The position numbers and the translations under genes are program-made. A stretch of 64,000 nt of DNA, taken from Acetobacterium wieringae (GTDB taxonomy: Bacteria; Bacillota; Clostridia; Eubacteriales; Eubacteriaceae). The stretch lies in assembly GCF_001766835.1 (NCBI RefSeq), contig NZ_LKEU01000044.1:1-64000 (forward strand). Reading direction: 5' to 3'. Of this stretch, positions 50,912-59,654 are shown in pieces; position 1 is the first letter of the stretch; each line of letters starts with the position of its first letter. The notes under the pieces were generated by a model. It worked only from the letters and a program-made list of their open reading frames with translations. It did not search any database and was not told the DNA's origin.

Positions 50912-52139
50912 TCGTTTCCTCACTTTCATTCGTGTTGATATTTGCAAAGGCGCCAGCATCTTGAAGTTTTGTCATTGCGCCATTTATCAAAAATAAATCT
51001 CCACCCAGTTCTTCAGGGATACGGTTTAAGTTTTCCAGTTCCCGGATATCATTAGCGCAAAGCCAGCCGTTTTGTCGACCAGTGGCATAGCCTGCCATAC
51101 GAGAAGCGTAGTCGCCACGCAGTAGACCATCAACCGAAAAGCGGATAAAATATTTTTGCTTTTCACTGTCACTGAATAGTGCTTTCTGCATCGATTGTTC
51201 CCAGCGAATGACCCAGGGATCCAGGGTGTATTTGACAAACTCAAGAGATTGCTGCTCAATGTTGGAAAAGCTGGACTTCTCCAGATCTCCAATCATATGG
51301 GGTGGGATCCTGAAAATCCGGGCGATTTCATTGATCTGAAACTTCCGGGTTTCCAGAAACTGGGCCTGTTCCGGGGGGATGCCAATGGAAGTAAACCGCA
51401 TACCTTCTTCTAAAACGGCAATCCGATGAGCGTTGCTGCTACCTTGATAGACCGCGTTCCAGCTTTCCCGGACCCGTTTAGGATCTTTAACTACACCGGG
51501 GTGCTCTAAAACACCCCCGGGATTGGCGCCATTGGAAAAAAACTTGGAGCCATACTCTTCGGTGGCAATGGCCATCCCAATGGCGTTTTTGGCCATGGCT
51601 ATCGGTGAATAGCCGATCAGCCCATCAAAACCAAGACCTGGAATATGAAGAACCGTTTCTTTGCGCATCACCACTTCGCCCTTGTCACTCTGATATTTGT
51701 AGAAAAGCTCTCTATTTGAAGCTCGATCAACGGTCATTTTGTCTGGCATTAAGGGATAAAGCGCCAACACCTGTCCCCTTCCATCCCGGATAATCTGGGC
51801 ATAGGCATTGCCCCAAAGCAAAAGATGACTCATCAGTGTTTCTCGAAACACGAAAGAAGTCATCTCCGGGTTTGGTTCATGCTGAAGGAGCTGGTATAAA
51901 GTGTGTGCTTCGGCTTTTTCCTTACCGTTATCGGTGTATTGGTAGGTATGAAGAGGCAGGCTGGCGATGGTTTCGGCCAGGATCCGCACACAAGAGTAAA
52001 CAGCGGTGGTCTGCATGGCTGTTCGTTCATTGACCGTTTTTCCGGCGGTGGTGCCGCCAAAGAAAAAACTAAACGGGTTATTATCCAGATAGTTTTTTGG
52101 TTTGTCTCGAGAATGGAATAGATCTCTTAATCGACTCAT
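50886..52139 (-). CDS. Portal protein (HK97 family), 417 aa
   Basis: ATG 52139 (MSRLRDLFHSRD) follows AAGGAGG. Landmarks are VYSCVRILAETIASLPLH, LMSHLLLWGNAYAQIIRDG, RIFRIPPHMIGDLEKSSFSN and CANDIRELENLNRIP. The dodecameric portal is the DNA entry channel at the capsid vertex. A terminator (52163-52188) separates it from the upstream cargo genes, so it must be served by a separate promoter or by antitermination. Confidence 0.93.
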   Translation of the reverse strand: MSRLRDLFHSRDKPKNYLDNNPFSFFFGGTTAGKTVNERTAMQTTAVYSCVRILAETIASLPLHTYQYTDNGKEKAEAHTLYQLLQHEPNPEMTSFVFRETLMSHLLLWGNAYAQIIRDGRGQVLALYPLMPDKMTVDRASNRELFYKYQSDKGEVVMRKETVLHIPGLGFDGLIGYSPIAMAKNAIGMAIATEEYGSKFFSNGANPGGVLEHPGVVKDPKRVRESWNAVYQGSSNAHRIAVLEEGMRFTSIGIPPEQAQFLETRKFQINEIARIFRIPPHMIGDLEKSSFSNIEQQSLEFVKYTLDPWVIRWEQSMQKALFSDSEKQKYFIRFSVDGLLRGDYASRMAGYATGRQNGWLCANDIRELENLNRIPEELGGDLFLINGAMTKLQDAGAFANINTNESEETNEEILELD

Positions 52140-52162
52140 AGGTTCCTCCTTAAAAATGGGCG

Positions 52163-52188
52163 TAAAAAAAGCACCTCGGGTGAGATGC
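52163..52188 (-). terminator. Terminator of the two-gene cargo upstream of the portal
   Basis: On the minus strand GCATCTC-ACCC-GAGGTGC is followed by TTTTTTT. It lies 14 bp after the stop of the membrane-protein gene and before the portal ribosome site. Confidence 0.8.
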
Positions 52189-52202
52189 GTAAACATTTGT
52201 TT

Positions 52203-52805
52203 TTAGTTTTCTTTATCAATATATTCTATTGCTTTCGTCCCGGCATGAGAATTGAAAAGTTGGAAAAGATTAAATACAAAACATTTCATTTCCCATACAA
52301 CATTCGCAACAAAATAAAAATATATTAGTATAGCTGAAAATGCTACTGTTTCATTTAAAAATTGATTAAAAGGTAAATAGAAATCATTCTTCAGGCTTCC
52401 TATAGTTATAATGATAAATATATTTATCATTATTGCCATTATATCCAGCATCATAACTTTTGCAAAATATTCATTACTTTCTTGAAGTTTACTTTTTCCT
52501 GATCCATTTTTCTTCTCATCATCATTTGTTGTATTTATCAACCTTATAAGGAGCTCATCATTGATGAGTGCTTGAAAAAAAGCATATCCCATGAACACTA
52601 TTCCAAATATTCCGACAATAACGGTATTAAACGTCTCAACGGAATTTACAAATGCAGAAACAGTTTCTGGTGAAAAGGCTATTATAAATGAAGGAATCGA
52701 CATTGTACCAATAATCGCGAGGAGTCTTTTGTTACTAATCTTAAAAGGTAGTATTAATTTGATTGCATCTAAACAAATTTCTGTTGAAGAGCGTTTCAAA
52801 AACAA
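52203..52805 (-). CDS. Four-helix membrane protein of an AT-rich cargo pair, 200 aa
   Basis: Four membrane segments are visible (about 27-47, 59-80, 116-137 and 150-172) with a charged cytoplasmic loop (RLINTTNDDEKKNGSGKSKL). No family recognised. It follows the 316-aa gene with a 69-bp gap, in the same direction, and ends at its own terminator. Its A+T richness contrasts with the terminase and portal genes. Soluble sensor plus membrane effector is a common abortive-infection layout, so defence is a candidate role. Confidence 0.6.
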   Translation of the reverse strand: MFLKRSSTEICLDAIKLILPFKISNKRLLAIIGTMSIPSFIIAFSPETVSAFVNSVETFNTVIVGIFGIVFMGYAFFQALINDELLIRLINTTNDDEKKNGSGKSKLQESNEYFAKVMMLDIMAIMINIFIIITIGSLKNDFYLPFNQFLNETVAFSAILIYFYFVANVVWEMKCFVFNLFQLFNSHAGTKAIEYIDKEN

Positions 52806-52874
52806 ATTTTTGACATTTTCTACATTAACTTGTTTTTCCAGAATAGATCACCACACTTTCACTAAATTCTGTTT

Positions 52875-53825
52875 TTATCTCTTTTTATTTATAAACGGAA
52901 GAATTTTAGCTCGGTTTTTTGTAAATATTTCTTGGTTTTCAGGGGTTATGAAAGCTATGCTTTCAAAGTCTTTCGTTCTCTCTACAACTTGGTCTAATTC
53001 AGAGGCTATATTTCCTACATCATCCAGCGTGATATCCATGTTTTCGGAAATTGTATTGTTATTTATTGTTCCTTTTGATTTATCAGGATAGGTTACATTG
53101 AATAATGGATCTATTGTCCCTTGTGCCGCTTCAATTACTTCAATTACACCATTGATTGAAGTTGGAGAATTTAAAATTATTGATCCTGTTTTACTCCCTA
53201 CCTTATTCCTTAAATCAGAAATCAAATCATCAAATAAGGGTCCAAAATCGAGATCACCATTTAGAGGATAGAATCTGAGAGTGAGTTTATTAATCTTCAT
53301 CACCTTCCCGAGAGCTTCTTTAATAGACTCCCTCATTGGAATACCGACGATATTGACTACAGGTCTGGGGATCAAATCAACATCATTTCCTTTTCTAATT
53401 TCGTTTTCTGAACGGATGTATAATTTCAGAACTTTTTTGAATGTTGAGGAAAAACTCTTTAAATCTGGGCTGCCCTTTTGATTTTTTACTAAAGTCATCC
53501 TATGATTTTTTAAATGAATAGCAAATAATGAAAACGGAGCAGTCGGATATCTTTCGTCAGTATCAATTAATACTCCTTCGTCATCAAATTTTGATTTTAT
53601 TTCAATTGTTGTTTCCTTGACAATAATTCCAGTTAGAACTAATCCATCCTCATCAATTTCTTTTATCTCGACCTTCATAAAACTGTATTCATTATCACCT
53701 GATTTTTTTTTGAATTCTGATTTGAAGGCAGGTAAAATTGCTGAATCAAAATAGTTTAACAGTGGTTCCTCATCATCACCAAATACAATATTGAAATTTG
53801 CTATGATCATTTTTTTACTACTCAT
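52875..53825 (-). CDS. Cytoplasmic partner protein of the cargo pair, 316 aa
   Basis: No signal or membrane segment. The N-terminal half is beta-rich (MIIANFNIVFGDDEEPLLNY; VKETTIEIKSKFDDEG), with APFSLFAIHLKNHRMTLVKN near residues 100-118. The C-terminal half alternates helices and strands and ends basic (FINKKR). I do not recognise the family with confidence. It and the membrane gene downstream split the terminase-portal junction that is normally contiguous. Confidence 0.6.
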   Translation of the reverse strand: MSSKKMIIANFNIVFGDDEEPLLNYFDSAILPAFKSEFKKKSGDNEYSFMKVEIKEIDEDGLVLTGIIVKETTIEIKSKFDDEGVLIDTDERYPTAPFSLFAIHLKNHRMTLVKNQKGSPDLKSFSSTFKKVLKLYIRSENEIRKGNDVDLIPRPVVNIVGIPMRESIKEALGKVMKINKLTLRFYPLNGDLDFGPLFDDLISDLRNKVGSKTGSIILNSPTSINGVIEVIEAAQGTIDPLFNVTYPDKSKGTINNNTISENMDITLDDVGNIASELDQVVERTKDFESIAFITPENQEIFTKNRAKILPFINKKR

Positions 53826-53929
53826 TAAAGTTCCCCCTAAATAATTAGATTACAACTCAATTGTATAGTAATTTCGAGGAACTTGCAATTATAATATTAT
53901 TAACAAACCTTCTTTCATCCTTGTTGAAA

Positions 53930-55531
53930 TTATAAAATCAATATCCCCCGTTCATCATAAACACTGCCACCAATATTCACACCGCAGCGAATTGCCCGAT
54001 CCAGTGCCATAATGGTGGCCACGGCTCCATCAATCCGCTCTGTCGATTTCTCTTTATCCGGCTTGATATTTCCGGCTGGATCTGTCCGGACAAAGATGTT
54101 GTCCATCATCCATCTGAGCACTGGATGACCACCATGGGTGATTTTCTCCTCCAGCGTCAGCTTCATCAGTTCTTTAGTTGGTGGCGACATATCTTTAAAG
54201 CCCTGACCGAAAGGAACCACAGTAAAGCCTAATCCTTCCAGGTTTTGCACCATCTGAACAGCACCCCAGCGGTCAAAGGCGATTTCTCGGATGTTATACC
54301 TGGTGCCCAATTCGTCAATGAAGTTTTCGATAAATCCGTAATGAACCACGTTTCCTTCAGTGGTCTGCATATGATTTTGCTTTTCCCACACATCATAGGG
54401 GACGTGATCCCGCCGGACGCGCTGTTCGATGTTTTCTTCTGGGATCCAGAAAAAAGGCATGATGACATACTTATCATCATCGTACTTTGGTGGAAAGACC
54501 AAGACAAAGGCGGTGATGTCAATCGAACTGGAAAGATCGAGGCCGCCATAACATTCTCTACCAAGCAGATCATGAGGATCGATCGTCTCACCACACTGAT
54601 CCCACTTCTCCATCGGCATCCACCGGACGGATTGTTTGACCCATTGATTCAGTCGCAACTGCCGGAAAAGGTTCTCTTCAGCCGGGTTTTCCTTAGCATT
54701 TTCACAGGCTACCTGGATTTTTTCAATGTCAACGGTGATGCCCATGGAAGGATTGGCCTTTTGCCAGACCTTCGGGTCGGTCCAGTCCTCGTTTTCTCCG
54801 GCACCATAGATAACCGGATAAAAGGTCTGGTCAATTTTTCGTCCAGCCAAGATATCCTCGGCTTTCTGATGGACTTCCCAGCAAATGGAATGTCGATCCG
54901 TTCCAGCGGTGGTGATTAAAAAGTAGAGGGGTTGCTTTCTAGCATCACCGGAGCCATGGAGCATGACGTCATAGAGATTTCGATTAGGTTGGGCATGTAA
55001 TTCGTCAAAGACCACGCCATGAACATTAAGTCCGTGTTTCGTGTAGGCTTCGGCGGACAATACCTGATAGAAGCTACCCAACGGTTTATAGACCAGTCGC
55101 TTTTGGGATAAGATTGGCTTGATTCTGGATTTAAGCGCCGGACATTGATCAACCATATCCACCGCCACATCAAACACAATCGAAGCTTGCTGACGATCCG
55201 AAGCACAGCCGTAGATTTCACCACCGTGCTCGTAGTCACCACAGGTTAAGAGCAAGGCCACCGCAGCCGCCAGCTCACTCTTCCCTTGTTTTTTGGCTAT
55301 TTCAATATAGGCGGTGTTAAATTGCCGGGCCTGGTTGGGTTTTAGGATGCCGAAAACATCCCGGATGATCTGCTCCTGCCAGTCAATCAGTTCAAAGGGC
55401 TGGCCATGCCATTGACCTTTGGTATGCTTGAGGCAATTGATAAATGAAACCGCCAGATCGGCACGGTTTTGATCAAAGATGGACGTCTTTTGTTTAAATG
55501 GGGTTGGTTGATAATTGTCCAGATAGCGCAT
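53930..55531 (-). CDS. Terminase large subunit, 533 aa
   Basis: The ATPase domain has a Walker A-type IEIAKKQGKSELAAAVAL, Walker B VVFDELHAQPN and the coupling region FLITTAGTDRHS. The nuclease domain shows GGLDLSSSIDITAFVL and a late Asp in RIDGAVATIMALDRAI. This is the HK97/Terminase_1 type motor that translocates and cuts phage DNA. In the usual order portal would follow directly, but here the AT-rich cargo pair intervenes. Confidence 0.93.
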   Translation of the reverse strand: MRYLDNYQPTPFKQKTSIFDQNRADLAVSFINCLKHTKGQWHGQPFELIDWQEQIIRDVFGILKPNQARQFNTAYIEIAKKQGKSELAAAVALLLTCGDYEHGGEIYGCASDRQQASIVFDVAVDMVDQCPALKSRIKPILSQKRLVYKPLGSFYQVLSAEAYTKHGLNVHGVVFDELHAQPNRNLYDVMLHGSGDARKQPLYFLITTAGTDRHSICWEVHQKAEDILAGRKIDQTFYPVIYGAGENEDWTDPKVWQKANPSMGITVDIEKIQVACENAKENPAEENLFRQLRLNQWVKQSVRWMPMEKWDQCGETIDPHDLLGRECYGGLDLSSSIDITAFVLVFPPKYDDDKYVIMPFFWIPEENIEQRVRRDHVPYDVWEKQNHMQTTEGNVVHYGFIENFIDELGTRYNIREIAFDRWGAVQMVQNLEGLGFTVVPFGQGFKDMSPPTKELMKLTLEEKITHGGHPVLRWMMDNIFVRTDPAGNIKPDKEKSTERIDGAVATIMALDRAIRCGVNIGGSVYDERGILIL

Positions 55532-55566
55532 GGCCGTCCGCTCCTTTCTGAGAACTGGTGCTGTTT

Positions 55567-56544
55567 TTAACTGTTAAAATAGGCCAGGATTCCTTCCAGA
55601 ATACCCTGGGCTTCCAGCTCCGCACCGCCATTATTAAAGAAATGACAGTCGCTGGGTGATGAGGCAAACAGCCCTTCGGTGATAATCGCTGGCATGTCCG
55701 AATAGGTGACGTCGGAATCATCGCGCTGGATAATCCCCCGGTTGGCTAATCCCATACGATTGCACATCCCATTAAGTACCAATTGGGCTAGTCTTAAGCC
55801 ATTGGTACTCCCGGGATAACAAATGACCAGGGTACCGCTGGATTCTGGACTGGCGGAACCGTTGTGATGGATGCTGACAAAAATATCAGCATTGTTCTCA
55901 TTGGCAATGACCGGACGGTCACTTAAAGCCATCCAACGATCATCGGTTCGTGTATAAACGACGCTGAAACCGCGTTCCTTAAGTAGTTGGCCCAGTCTCA
56001 GACTCACCACCAGATTCATATCCTTTTCCTGCAGGTTTCCGCAGGCCCCCGGATCGGAGCCGCCATGCCCGGGGTTGATGCACACCAGCTGGCCATTGCC
56101 CGTGCCATTAGGGGGAGTTGTCGGTGTTGGTTTAGATATGGGTGTGGTCGCTTCGGTCTGGTTTGCCGCCAGTGGTATTTCGATGCCCAGAGCTTTTAAC
56201 GTTTCATTCCCAACAATCCCATCAACAGCCAACCCATTTCTTTTTTGAAAATCTGTGATGGCTGCCAAAGTTTCTGAACCGACAGCACCATCAACAGTAA
56301 GGCGGTAGCCGTTCTTAATGAGGGCTTCCTGAATCAATCTGATTTCTCCCATTAGGGTGGCATCGGAGTGATCCCCGTAAATGCCATCCTTTTCCAGACC
56401 GTGATATGCTTGTAGAGCAAGTACCGCATCCTCGGTTTTCCTTCCGAAGTCGCCATCAACCGTTCCGGCGTCATAAGCACAGAAATTTAAATCCCGCTGT
56501 AATTGGGCCACAGCGGTACCCATGGTTCCTATTTCAAGATTCAT
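55567..56544 (-). CDS. N-acetylmuramoyl-L-alanine amidase (endolysin), 325 aa
   Basis: ATG 56544 follows GAGGAAAGG. Residues ~5-60 and 65-125 are two peptidoglycan-binding domains (RDLNFCAYDAGTVDGDFG; LTVDGAVGSETLAAI), followed by a Pro/Thr linker. Residues ~150-325 are amidase_3, with zinc ligands in INPGHGGSDPGA, His in VSIHHNGSASPE and catalytic Glu in PAIITEGLF. It cleaves the sugar-peptide bond of the wall. It is separated from the holin by 18 kb and precedes the terminase large subunit. Confidence 0.92.
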   Translation of the reverse strand: MNLEIGTMGTAVAQLQRDLNFCAYDAGTVDGDFGRKTEDAVLALQAYHGLEKDGIYGDHSDATLMGEIRLIQEALIKNGYRLTVDGAVGSETLAAITDFQKRNGLAVDGIVGNETLKALGIEIPLAANQTEATTPISKPTPTTPPNGTGNGQLVCINPGHGGSDPGACGNLQEKDMNLVVSLRLGQLLKERGFSVVYTRTDDRWMALSDRPVIANENNADIFVSIHHNGSASPESSGTLVICYPGSTNGLRLAQLVLNGMCNRMGLANRGIIQRDDSDVTYSDMPAIITEGLFASSPSDCHFFNNGGAELEAQGILEGILAYFNS

Positions 56545-56582
56545 TTTTTTCCTTTCCTCGTTGCCGGTAAAAAAAGACAACA

Positions 56583-56606
56583 AAAAAGCACCCCTTTACA
56601 GAGCTG
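56583..56606 (-). terminator. Probable terminator upstream of the amidase
   Basis: On the minus strand GCAGCTC-TGTAAA-GGGGTGC forms a 7-bp stem with one mismatch, followed by TTTTTTG. With the stronger hairpin at 56651-56677 it closes the DUF6900 transcript before the amidase gene. Confidence 0.45.
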
Positions 56607-56650
56607 CATAAAAAGTTTGCATTTTGTTTAAAGAATAATAATCGCTACGA

Positions 56651-56677
56651 GAAAAAGGCTGGTTTTCAGCCCTTTCC
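56651..56677 (-). terminator. Terminator after the DUF6900-like gene
   Basis: On the minus strand AAGGGCTG-AAAA-CCAGCCTT is followed by TTTC, 8 bp after the DUF6900-like stop. Confidence 0.7.
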
Positions 56678-56684
56678 AAAAGTT

Positions 56685-56879
56685 TTAAGCTTGTTTCTTT
56701 CCGTATTCAAAGGCCTGAATCAATACTTCTTTAAGGCCCCAAACCGAAATGTCTAGGAAATCTTCGTGGTCGCTGTACCTTGTTTCAAGGTCCCCTCTTT
56801 GTTCGATGCTGTAGAATGCTTCCTTGGCAATTTTCAAAAGTTCCTCGTAATCTTTTTCGTTAACGTTTTGTTTTTTCAT
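56685..56879 (-). CDS. DUF6900-like phage protein, 64 aa
   Basis: ATG 56879 follows AAAGGAGG. The product (MKKQNVNEKDYEELLKIAKE, ending DISVWGLKEVLIQAFEYGKK) resembles DUF6900 proteins found in Clostridia phages and plasmids. It is driven by promoter copy 1. Function unknown. Confidence 0.65.
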   Translation of the reverse strand: MKKQNVNEKDYEELLKIAKEAFYSIEQRGDLETRYSDHEDFLDISVWGLKEVLIQAFEYGKKQA

Positions 56880-56905
56880 GGCGTTTGCCTCCTTTGCTTT
56901 TGTTG

Positions 56906-56941
56906 TGTACATATTAGCTCTAAGTGACACGTATAGCAAGT
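56906..56941 (-). promoter_or_regulatory. Phage promoter family, copy 1
   Basis: On the minus strand ACTTGCTATACGTGTCACTT runs into AGAGCTAATATGTACA. TTGCTA is the -35 candidate and TAATAT the -10 candidate. It starts about 60 bp ahead of the DUF6900-like gene. Confidence 0.55.
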
Positions 56942-56980
56942 TATATCGCCTTAAAAACATATTAAATTATTTATATGTCA

Positions 56981-57430
56981 CTATCTAATTGCAGCTTCGG
57001 TTGAGTCGCTAACTGCCTGCCGTAGGATGCCAACATCAAACCCGGCGGCTTTGTAGCCTTCCAGAATAACGCTGTAATAGTAACAGCTTGGCAGCCCCAA
57101 GGGCCGGTTCTCGTTCATCAGGTAAACCATGGCTTTGCTAAGCCGTTTACCGATGCGGACGGTGATGGTTTCTTTGCGATAAAGAATCGGCCAGCCTTCG
57201 TAATGGTCCAGGGCGGCTTCATCTTCCGGGGTGATTTCCCAGACCAGCACTGGTACCCGGCTGCCTTGTTGGGGTTCAATAGTGGCCACAGCGCCATCGT
57301 GGGGGCCTTTAAACAGCAGTTGGTAGCCGTCAAGGGTGAGTGCTTCAACGACCCGAGCGGTGGGGCAGCGTTTGGCCATTTGAGCCAGATTTAAGTTTGA
57401 GCCATAGGCCAGATACAGTTTAGTCTTCAT
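56981..57430 (-). CDS. Gamma-glutamylcyclotransferase-like protein, 149 aa
   Basis: ATG 57430 is placed after AAGGAG. The cyclotransferase fold is marked by LYLAYGSNLNLAQM (YGSN loop) and the catalytic-acid region EDEAALDHYEGWPILYRKE. This family cleaves gamma-glutamyl amines or amide links. It lies directly after the amidoligase gene, so the pair could make and break an isopeptide or amide bond. No phage substrate is known. Confidence 0.85.
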   Translation of the reverse strand: MKTKLYLAYGSNLNLAQMAKRCPTARVVEALTLDGYQLLFKGPHDGAVATIEPQQGSRVPVLVWEITPEDEAALDHYEGWPILYRKETITVRIGKRLSKAMVYLMNENRPLGLPSCYYYSVILEGYKAAGFDVGILRQAVSDSTEAAIR

Positions 57431-57467
57431 GAGCATTCTCCTTTTTTCCTTTTGAACCGGGGGCAGC

Positions 57468-58370
57468 TCATGCCACCCCATACCGCCATGCTGCCGAACC
57501 GGTGAGGGCTGCGGTTAAGTGCTCGCGGCAGTTGGCAAACTCGCTGCCAATGAAGCCGATGCGGTTTAAGTAGGTGCGCATGGCAAACTTTTCATTTTCA
57601 ACCTGGGGCTTTTTCGAAGAAGCACACTTTTGGGTTAAGGCCTGGTTGTTGATGGCCAGGGCCAAAACAATGTAGCTTCTGATTTTTCCGGCGTGGAGGA
57701 TGCTGTTGAAGCCCCGTAACTCAACCGTATGGTGGCCGGTAAAAAAGCTGTGCAGGTTCAGGAAATGGTAGCGGCTGTTGTGGTAGTGAATCCGGCGGCT
57801 TTCGTTGTAGCCGTCGTACCAGATATCTTCAAGTTCTGCCATGGTGGTGGGCTTTTGTTTTTTCAGTTTTTCGATCAGGATGCCATCCATCTTCTTACAG
57901 TAGCTCATTCGCTGGGGGGCAATCTCCAGGGCTTTGTAGAAAAGGTCGTTCTTGCTGGCGATGATGTTGATGAAGTTTCGGATGCTGCGGGGTGAGTGGT
58001 CTTGGCCATCCAGATGGATGTGGATACCGCACGAGCTGTTAGTAAAGGCCCCGGCGCGTCTGAGCAGCCGTACCAACTCCTGCAAGGTGCCAATGTCTTC
58101 CCGGTAGGAAAGGATCGGGCTGACCAGCTCGACACTGTAGTCTCTACCAGCGGCGACCCTGCGACCCCGTGATTTGCGTTGGCAGTTGATGCTGCCGTCG
58201 CTCATGAACTTCCACACCCGACCATCCGGGGCGGTGACCTTTTTGGTGTCGTAGTAGGTGCCACCTTCTTCGTAGGTTCCGTTCAGGAAGCTGGCGGCCA
58301 CCTCAGCAGCCTTTTCTCTGCTAATCCCGGTAAACTCAATCTCGATTCCGAAGTTTGCTGTTAACATCAT
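57468..58370 (-). CDS. Amidoligase-family protein with C-terminal LGFIG-type motif, 300 aa
   Basis: The opening NFGIEIEFTGISREKAAEV, GRVWKFMSDGSINC, YSVELVSPIL and CGIHIHLDGQDHS fit the COOH-NH2 ligase (amidoligase_2) family related to glutamine synthetase. These enzymes are predicted to join amino groups to carboxylates with ATP. The last ~40 residues (MRTYLNRIGFIGSEF, GSAAWRYGVA) recur in the neighbouring 58468 protein. AAAGGAG precedes the ATG; promoter copy 2 lies upstream. Confidence 0.85.
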   Translation of the reverse strand: MMLTANFGIEIEFTGISREKAAEVAASFLNGTYEEGGTYYDTKKVTAPDGRVWKFMSDGSINCQRKSRGRRVAAGRDYSVELVSPILSYREDIGTLQELVRLLRRAGAFTNSSCGIHIHLDGQDHSPRSIRNFINIIASKNDLFYKALEIAPQRMSYCKKMDGILIEKLKKQKPTTMAELEDIWYDGYNESRRIHYHNSRYHFLNLHSFFTGHHTVELRGFNSILHAGKIRSYIVLALAINNQALTQKCASSKKPQVENEKFAMRTYLNRIGFIGSEFANCREHLTAALTGSAAWRYGVA

Positions 58371-58406
58371 TTTGTTCTCCTTTAAAGTGTATTTGTTCCT
58401 TTTGTA

Positions 58407-58443
58407 TGTACATATATCACTCTAAACGACATTAATAGCAAGT
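58407..58443 (-). promoter_or_regulatory. Phage promoter family, copy 2
   Basis: On the minus strand ACTTGCTATTAATGTCGTTT is followed by AGAGTGATATATGTACA. TTGCTA and GATATA are 17 bp apart. It precedes the amidoligase gene by about 37 bp. Confidence 0.6.
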
Positions 58444-58467
58444 CAATTCTCAAGAAACACAAAAGAA

Positions 58468-59178
58468 TTACTCAGCATTTGCTTTTCTACCACTTTTAAA
58501 AGCCGCACTGCCTGACAGCTTCGACAGCAGAATCTTGCGGGTGGTTTTGTAGTCGTTCCCGATAAACCCCAGTCGCAACAGGAAACAGCGGAAGGCGTAC
58601 TTTTCATTGTCGACAGCCTTGGCGGTAGCGGCGATGCGTTTTTGCGTTTTGGCCATCTCACAAATGGCGGCAATGAACTCAGTGTAGGCCTTGATGACTT
58701 CGGGTTCAACATCCGCTTTAAACCAGGGGAAGGAGATGGTTTCCTCGGACTGCTCAAGCGGTAGGGCGTCAATGCCAAGAGCTTTTTTAATCAGCCCACC
58801 TTTGCTTTTGATTAGGTTTTCAAGGTTTATCATGGCTTCATCAGTGAAGCCTTCCTTGGGCATTTCAATGGTGAGGATATCCTCGTTTTTAGTTTCTGTT
58901 TGGATTTGGTTTTCGGTTTCTGTTTCGGGTTCGGTTTGGCTTGCTTCTTGTTCAAAAGTGAATCCTCTCAACTTCAGGCTTTCCAGTAAGGTATCAACCA
59001 CCGTTTCAGGAGTCGCTTCGGAAACAATCAGGGTTCCTTGCTTATCCACCTCAAAGCCGCCAATGGTGTAGGCAAAGGATGGTACCCCTTGGTAGACGGG
59101 CTGAATGCGAAGGATTTCGCCAATAGCTGCCACCAGCGTCTTTCGATCACAGTCTGTAAACTGGTAATTCATTGTCAT
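58468..59178 (-). CDS. Phage 'virulence-related'-type protein sharing the amidoligase C-terminal motif, 236 aa
   Basis: The N-terminal ~75 residues (YQGVPSFAYTIGGFEVDKQG) and the acidic linker match a conserved but uncharacterised protein often labelled virulence-related in Clostridia phages. The C-terminus YAFRCFLLRLGFIGNDY with LSKLSGSAAFKSG closely parallels the amidoligase C-terminus. It is coupled to the DUF4314 gene (4-bp overlap). Function unknown; the shared tail suggests a common partner or modification target. Confidence 0.7.
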   Translation of the reverse strand: MTMNYQFTDCDRKTLVAAIGEILRIQPVYQGVPSFAYTIGGFEVDKQGTLIVSEATPETVVDTLLESLKLRGFTFEQEASQTEPETETENQIQTETKNEDILTIEMPKEGFTDEAMINLENLIKSKGGLIKKALGIDALPLEQSEETISFPWFKADVEPEVIKAYTEFIAAICEMAKTQKRIAATAKAVDNEKYAFRCFLLRLGFIGNDYKTTRKILLSKLSGSAAFKSGRKANAE

Positions 59179-59417
59179 GGCCGCTCACCATTTTCCCTTT
59201 CGGCTTCACCGTTTCTATCAATCACCAGCCAGGAATCAACCCCAGCGATTAACCCTAAGCGGCTTCCACAGTCCCAGCGAACGTGAATGGTGCCGATGGC
59301 GTCAATACAGTCCACCGTACCGGTGGCCCCTTTAGAAAGCGTCGAGTAGGGATCATACATGTAAATCAGCTGAACCCGGTCGCCTTTTTCAACATTTGTT
59401 AAGTTTTGAGGTTTCAT
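59175..59417 (-). CDS. DUF4314 protein, 80 aa
   Basis: The product (NVEKGDRVQLIYMYDPYSTL; GATGTVDCIDAIGTIHVRWD; CGSRLGLIAGVDSW) is a small beta-barrel of the DUF4314 type, common in phages and conjugative elements. Start and stop overlap both neighbours by 4 bp. No known activity. Confidence 0.82.
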   Translation of the reverse strand: MKPQNLTNVEKGDRVQLIYMYDPYSTLSKGATGTVDCIDAIGTIHVRWDCGSRLGLIAGVDSWLVIDRNGEAERENGERP

Positions 59418-59623
59418 TTTTTGCCACCTCTTTTCTTTTTACCGTCGAGAACCAGCTCAAAGCGCTTTTCATCAATCAGTCCTTGTAGTTCTGTGGGACC
59501 GTAGATGAGCACTTCGTCGCCATTTTCGCTGGTGTCCGCAAGGACAATGTCTTTACCATAGCGGCCGACAACCTGGTAGACTTTCTTTTTGTTTCCGGTT
59601 GTAAATAATGTACCTTTGTTCAT
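59414..59623 (-). CDS. Small hypothetical phage protein, 69 aa
   Basis: ATG 59623 follows AAAGGAG. A short beta-rich, basic protein (GTLFTTGNKKKVYQVVGRYG; ELVLDGKKKRGGKK). It is the first gene of the DUF4314 operon behind promoter copy 3. Function unknown. Confidence 0.6.
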   Translation of the reverse strand: MNKGTLFTTGNKKKVYQVVGRYGKDIVLADTSENGDEVLIYGPTELQGLIDEKRFELVLDGKKKRGGKK

Positions 59624-59654
59624 GATCTTATCTCCTTTAAATGTAGTTTTGTTG

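Noticed and set aside
52203..53825. Calling the cargo pair Kiwa (KwaA-KwaB) because of similar sizes and a four-helix membrane partner
   Set aside because: I cannot recognise Kwa-specific motifs in either protein and the gene order is reversed; size alone is not enough.
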